This document shows, piece by piece, positions 32,762 through 33,645 of a stretch of DNA of 33,645 bases. Under the pieces are notes generated by a model. That model was not told the origin of the DNA, ran no database searches, and saw only the letters and a list, made by a program, of their open reading frames with translations. The translations under genes and the position numbers were made by a program. Location: contig JASEGV010000032.1 of NCBI GenBank assembly GCA_030017895.1, forward strand, positions 1 to 33,645. Direction: 5' to 3'. The stretch is from Bacteroidota bacterium. Lineage in GTDB: Bacteria > Bacteroidota > Ignavibacteria > UBA10030 > BY39. Every line of letters starts with the position of its first letter. The first letter of the stretch is position 1.

Positions 32762-32857
32762 GAACACAGAGTTTTTAGTTTTAAATATTCTAAATTCAAA
32801 ATTCGTCATTCGTAAATCGAAAATTATAATAAGGCTTTATATGAAACTTAAAATTTA

Positions 32858-32873
32858 CTCTCTCTCTCTCTCT
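32858..32873. repeat. (CT)8 simple-sequence repeat at the start of an exported-protein gene
   Basis: Eight CT dinucleotides begin 17 bases after the ATG at 32841. Reading from that ATG, eight copies lead to a stop at 32937-32939 after 32 codons. Nine or six copies would join the ATG to the long downstream frame. Dinucleotide tracts placed like this are typical phase-variation switches, although a sequencing or assembly length error would look the same. Confidence 0.85.
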
Positions 32874-32883
32874 GCGGGATTTA

Positions 32884-32913
32884 GGTTTACCCCGAATACT
32901 TTCGGGGCTTACC
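32884..32913. repeat. Palindrome within the signal-peptide region
   Basis: CCCCGAA (32890-32896) and TTCGGGG (32901-32907) form a perfect 7-bp stem with a 4-nt loop. The pairing extends imperfectly outward from GGTTTA to CTTACC. It is GC-rich and separates the CT tract from the hydrophobic core codons of the predicted signal peptide, so it may be an inserted REP-like unit. Confidence 0.6.
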
Positions 32914-32925
32914 ATAATTTTCCTA

Positions 32926-33645
32926 ATGCTATTCTTTAGCGATTTTCTTTGGACACAAGTGAGGATAAAAGAAAAAGTTGTAATAAATCCTCAACAATCA
33001 TTACAAAACATCAATATTATTGGACAAGAAGGTACAGAAGGAGTTATATCTGGTTTTGTGATGAAGAAAAGAGGTGTACTGCAAATATGTAATTCCTTTG
33101 CAAACAGGGATAAAAGTCCGATACCGGTTAATAGCCATTTATATTTAAATATAAGAAACGGTGATTCTATTCTAACCGATCTTGTTGTTCCACGTTTTAA
33201 CAATCCATCTTCTAACTACTGGAATTGTTACGGTGATCAAACTTTAAGATATAAGTATTCTATTTCTTATCTTTGTACACCTTGGTCGGTCATTCCTGTA
33301 CAACGAGGTGATACAGTTGTATTTGCATACGTAACAGATTTACATCCTGCAGATGGAACAATGGATGCACTTGGTATTTATTCTGCGGATACCACACAAT
33401 ATGGATGGGATGTTACTTTTAAGTCGGCATACCCTTGTCGGGAAGAAATTTTAAATATATTTGTAAGTGTAGCAGATACAGTAATAAAATTTATTAAACC
33501 CGCATCTGATAGTATATGCCCAAATATTCCGGGATATAACGATAACTCTACAAGAAGGAACTGGATAGAATTAGAGTTAAAAGCAATGTTCGGAGATTCG
33601 TTGATGAAGAATGTTTGGGTAAAAGTTGACACGGCTGCGATTGCT
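32926..33645 (+). CDS. Exported protein, 5' end disrupted by CT tract, 3' end cut by window edge
   Basis: Frame open from 32845 to the window end; the only in-frame ATG is at 32926 (MLFFSDFLWTQVRIKEK), which has no ribosome-binding site. A better start is the ATG at 32841, with AAGG upstream and the consensus promoter, but it is one frame off because of the (CT)8 tract. If joined, the N-terminus would read MKLKIYSLSLSLRDLGLPRI and then LSGLTIIFLMLFFSDFLWTQ, a plausible signal peptide. The mature part is beta-rich with several cysteines (LQICNSF, WNCYGDQ, SYLCTPW, AYPCREE, DSICPNI), like an extracellular or surface protein; no family is recognised. At least 240 codons are present and the gene continues beyond the window. 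Confidence 0.65.
   Translation, partial: MLFFSDFLWTQVRIKEKVVINPQQSLQNINIIGQEGTEGVISGFVMKKRGVLQICNSFANRDKSPIPVNSHLYLNIRNGDSILTDLVVPRFNNPSSNYWNCYGDQTLRYKYSISYLCTPWSVIPVQRGDTVVFAYVTDLHPADGTMDALGIYSADTTQYGWDVTFKSAYPCREEILNIFVSVADTVIKFIKPASDSICPNIPGYNDNSTRRNWIELELKAMFGDSLMKNVWVKVDTAAIA

Larger units (their letters stand above)
32469..32840. other. Repeat-rich intergenic segment of 372 bp
   Basis: No gene is seen here. The segment holds a small inverted repeat ATCGGT-GA-ACCGAT (32498-32511), AT-rich short-unit sequence similar to that near 13205 and 15260, the 125-bp nested inverted repeat at 32581-32705, a consensus promoter at 32733-32761 and a leader of about 75 bases before the ATG at 32841. 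Confidence 0.7.

Noticed and set aside
32616-32939. Plus-strand 107-codon frame crossing the MITE-like element and the promoter
   Set aside because: It spans inverted repeats and a consensus promoter. Only its last 32 codons, from the ATG at 32841, are relevant, as the out-of-frame reading of the CT-tract gene.
33378-33632. Minus-strand frame at the right edge
   Set aside because: It is antisense to the long open plus-strand frame, which shows much better protein composition.
1-33645. CRISPR arrays, rRNA, tRNA, prophage or integrase genes
   Set aside because: I saw no regularly spaced repeats, no tRNA cloverleaf-like or rRNA-like stretches, and no phage or recombinase motifs in any protein.

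Overview
The window most likely comes from a bacterium of the Bacteroidota/Chlorobiota branch of the FCB group, probably an Ignavibacteria-type organism or a near relative. It is AT-rich. The main clue is a secreted M1 peptidase whose C-terminus carries the NYPNPFNPATTI-type sorting module used by type IX secretion in that lineage. Three lipoprotein signals and a long SecA with a C-terminal zinc tail also fit. This placement is inferred from motifs, not from a database search. No rRNA, tRNA, CRISPR array, transposase or integrase gene was found.

Layout. Positions 134-4423 (minus strand) hold Ppx/GppA phosphatase, PrmA, a lipoprotein M28 peptidase and a PBP4-type D-Ala-D-Ala carboxypeptidase. 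Positions 4569-6115 (minus) hold thioredoxin reductase overlapping a thioredoxin-fold protein with an abnormal active site, preceded by a probably frameshifted small gene. From 6231 the plus strand carries housekeeping genes: secA-era (8-bp overlap), a DMT permease, the M1 peptidase, truA and an M48 (Ste24-like) membrane protease. Positions 15184-15837 hold a local rearrangement: the 3' end of the M48 gene occurs twice, 428 bp apart, around a small minus-strand gene. Next come dusB, polX, a LiaF-like membrane protein, an unrecognised 309-aa protein, nth and a 14-TM drug exporter.

Positions 22522-28930 form a signalling island: a small exported protein, a 1036-aa cytoplasmic histidine kinase (five PAS domains, one GAF), a NarL-type regulator, a small lipoprotein and three further receiver-only proteins. 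The kinase and NarL regulator are 4 bp apart and form a clear two-component pair. The three extra receivers look like additional phosphate acceptors or sinks in a branched relay. They are separated by a 348-bp intergenic segment rich in hairpins.

Positions 28955-32468 hold a perfect palindrome, a possible small membrane protein, aspartokinase and an MsbA-like ABC exporter. The right end (32469-33645) is the most unusual part. A 125-bp MITE-like nested inverted repeat is followed by a perfect TTGACA-17-TATAAT promoter. This leads into a truncated gene for an apparently exported protein whose first codons contain a (CT)8 tract. At the present repeat length the start codon is out of frame with the rest of the gene, which is the arrangement expected of a phase-variable gene in its OFF state. 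REP-like palindromes and short AT-rich repeats recur between genes and seem to have reshaped several gene ends.
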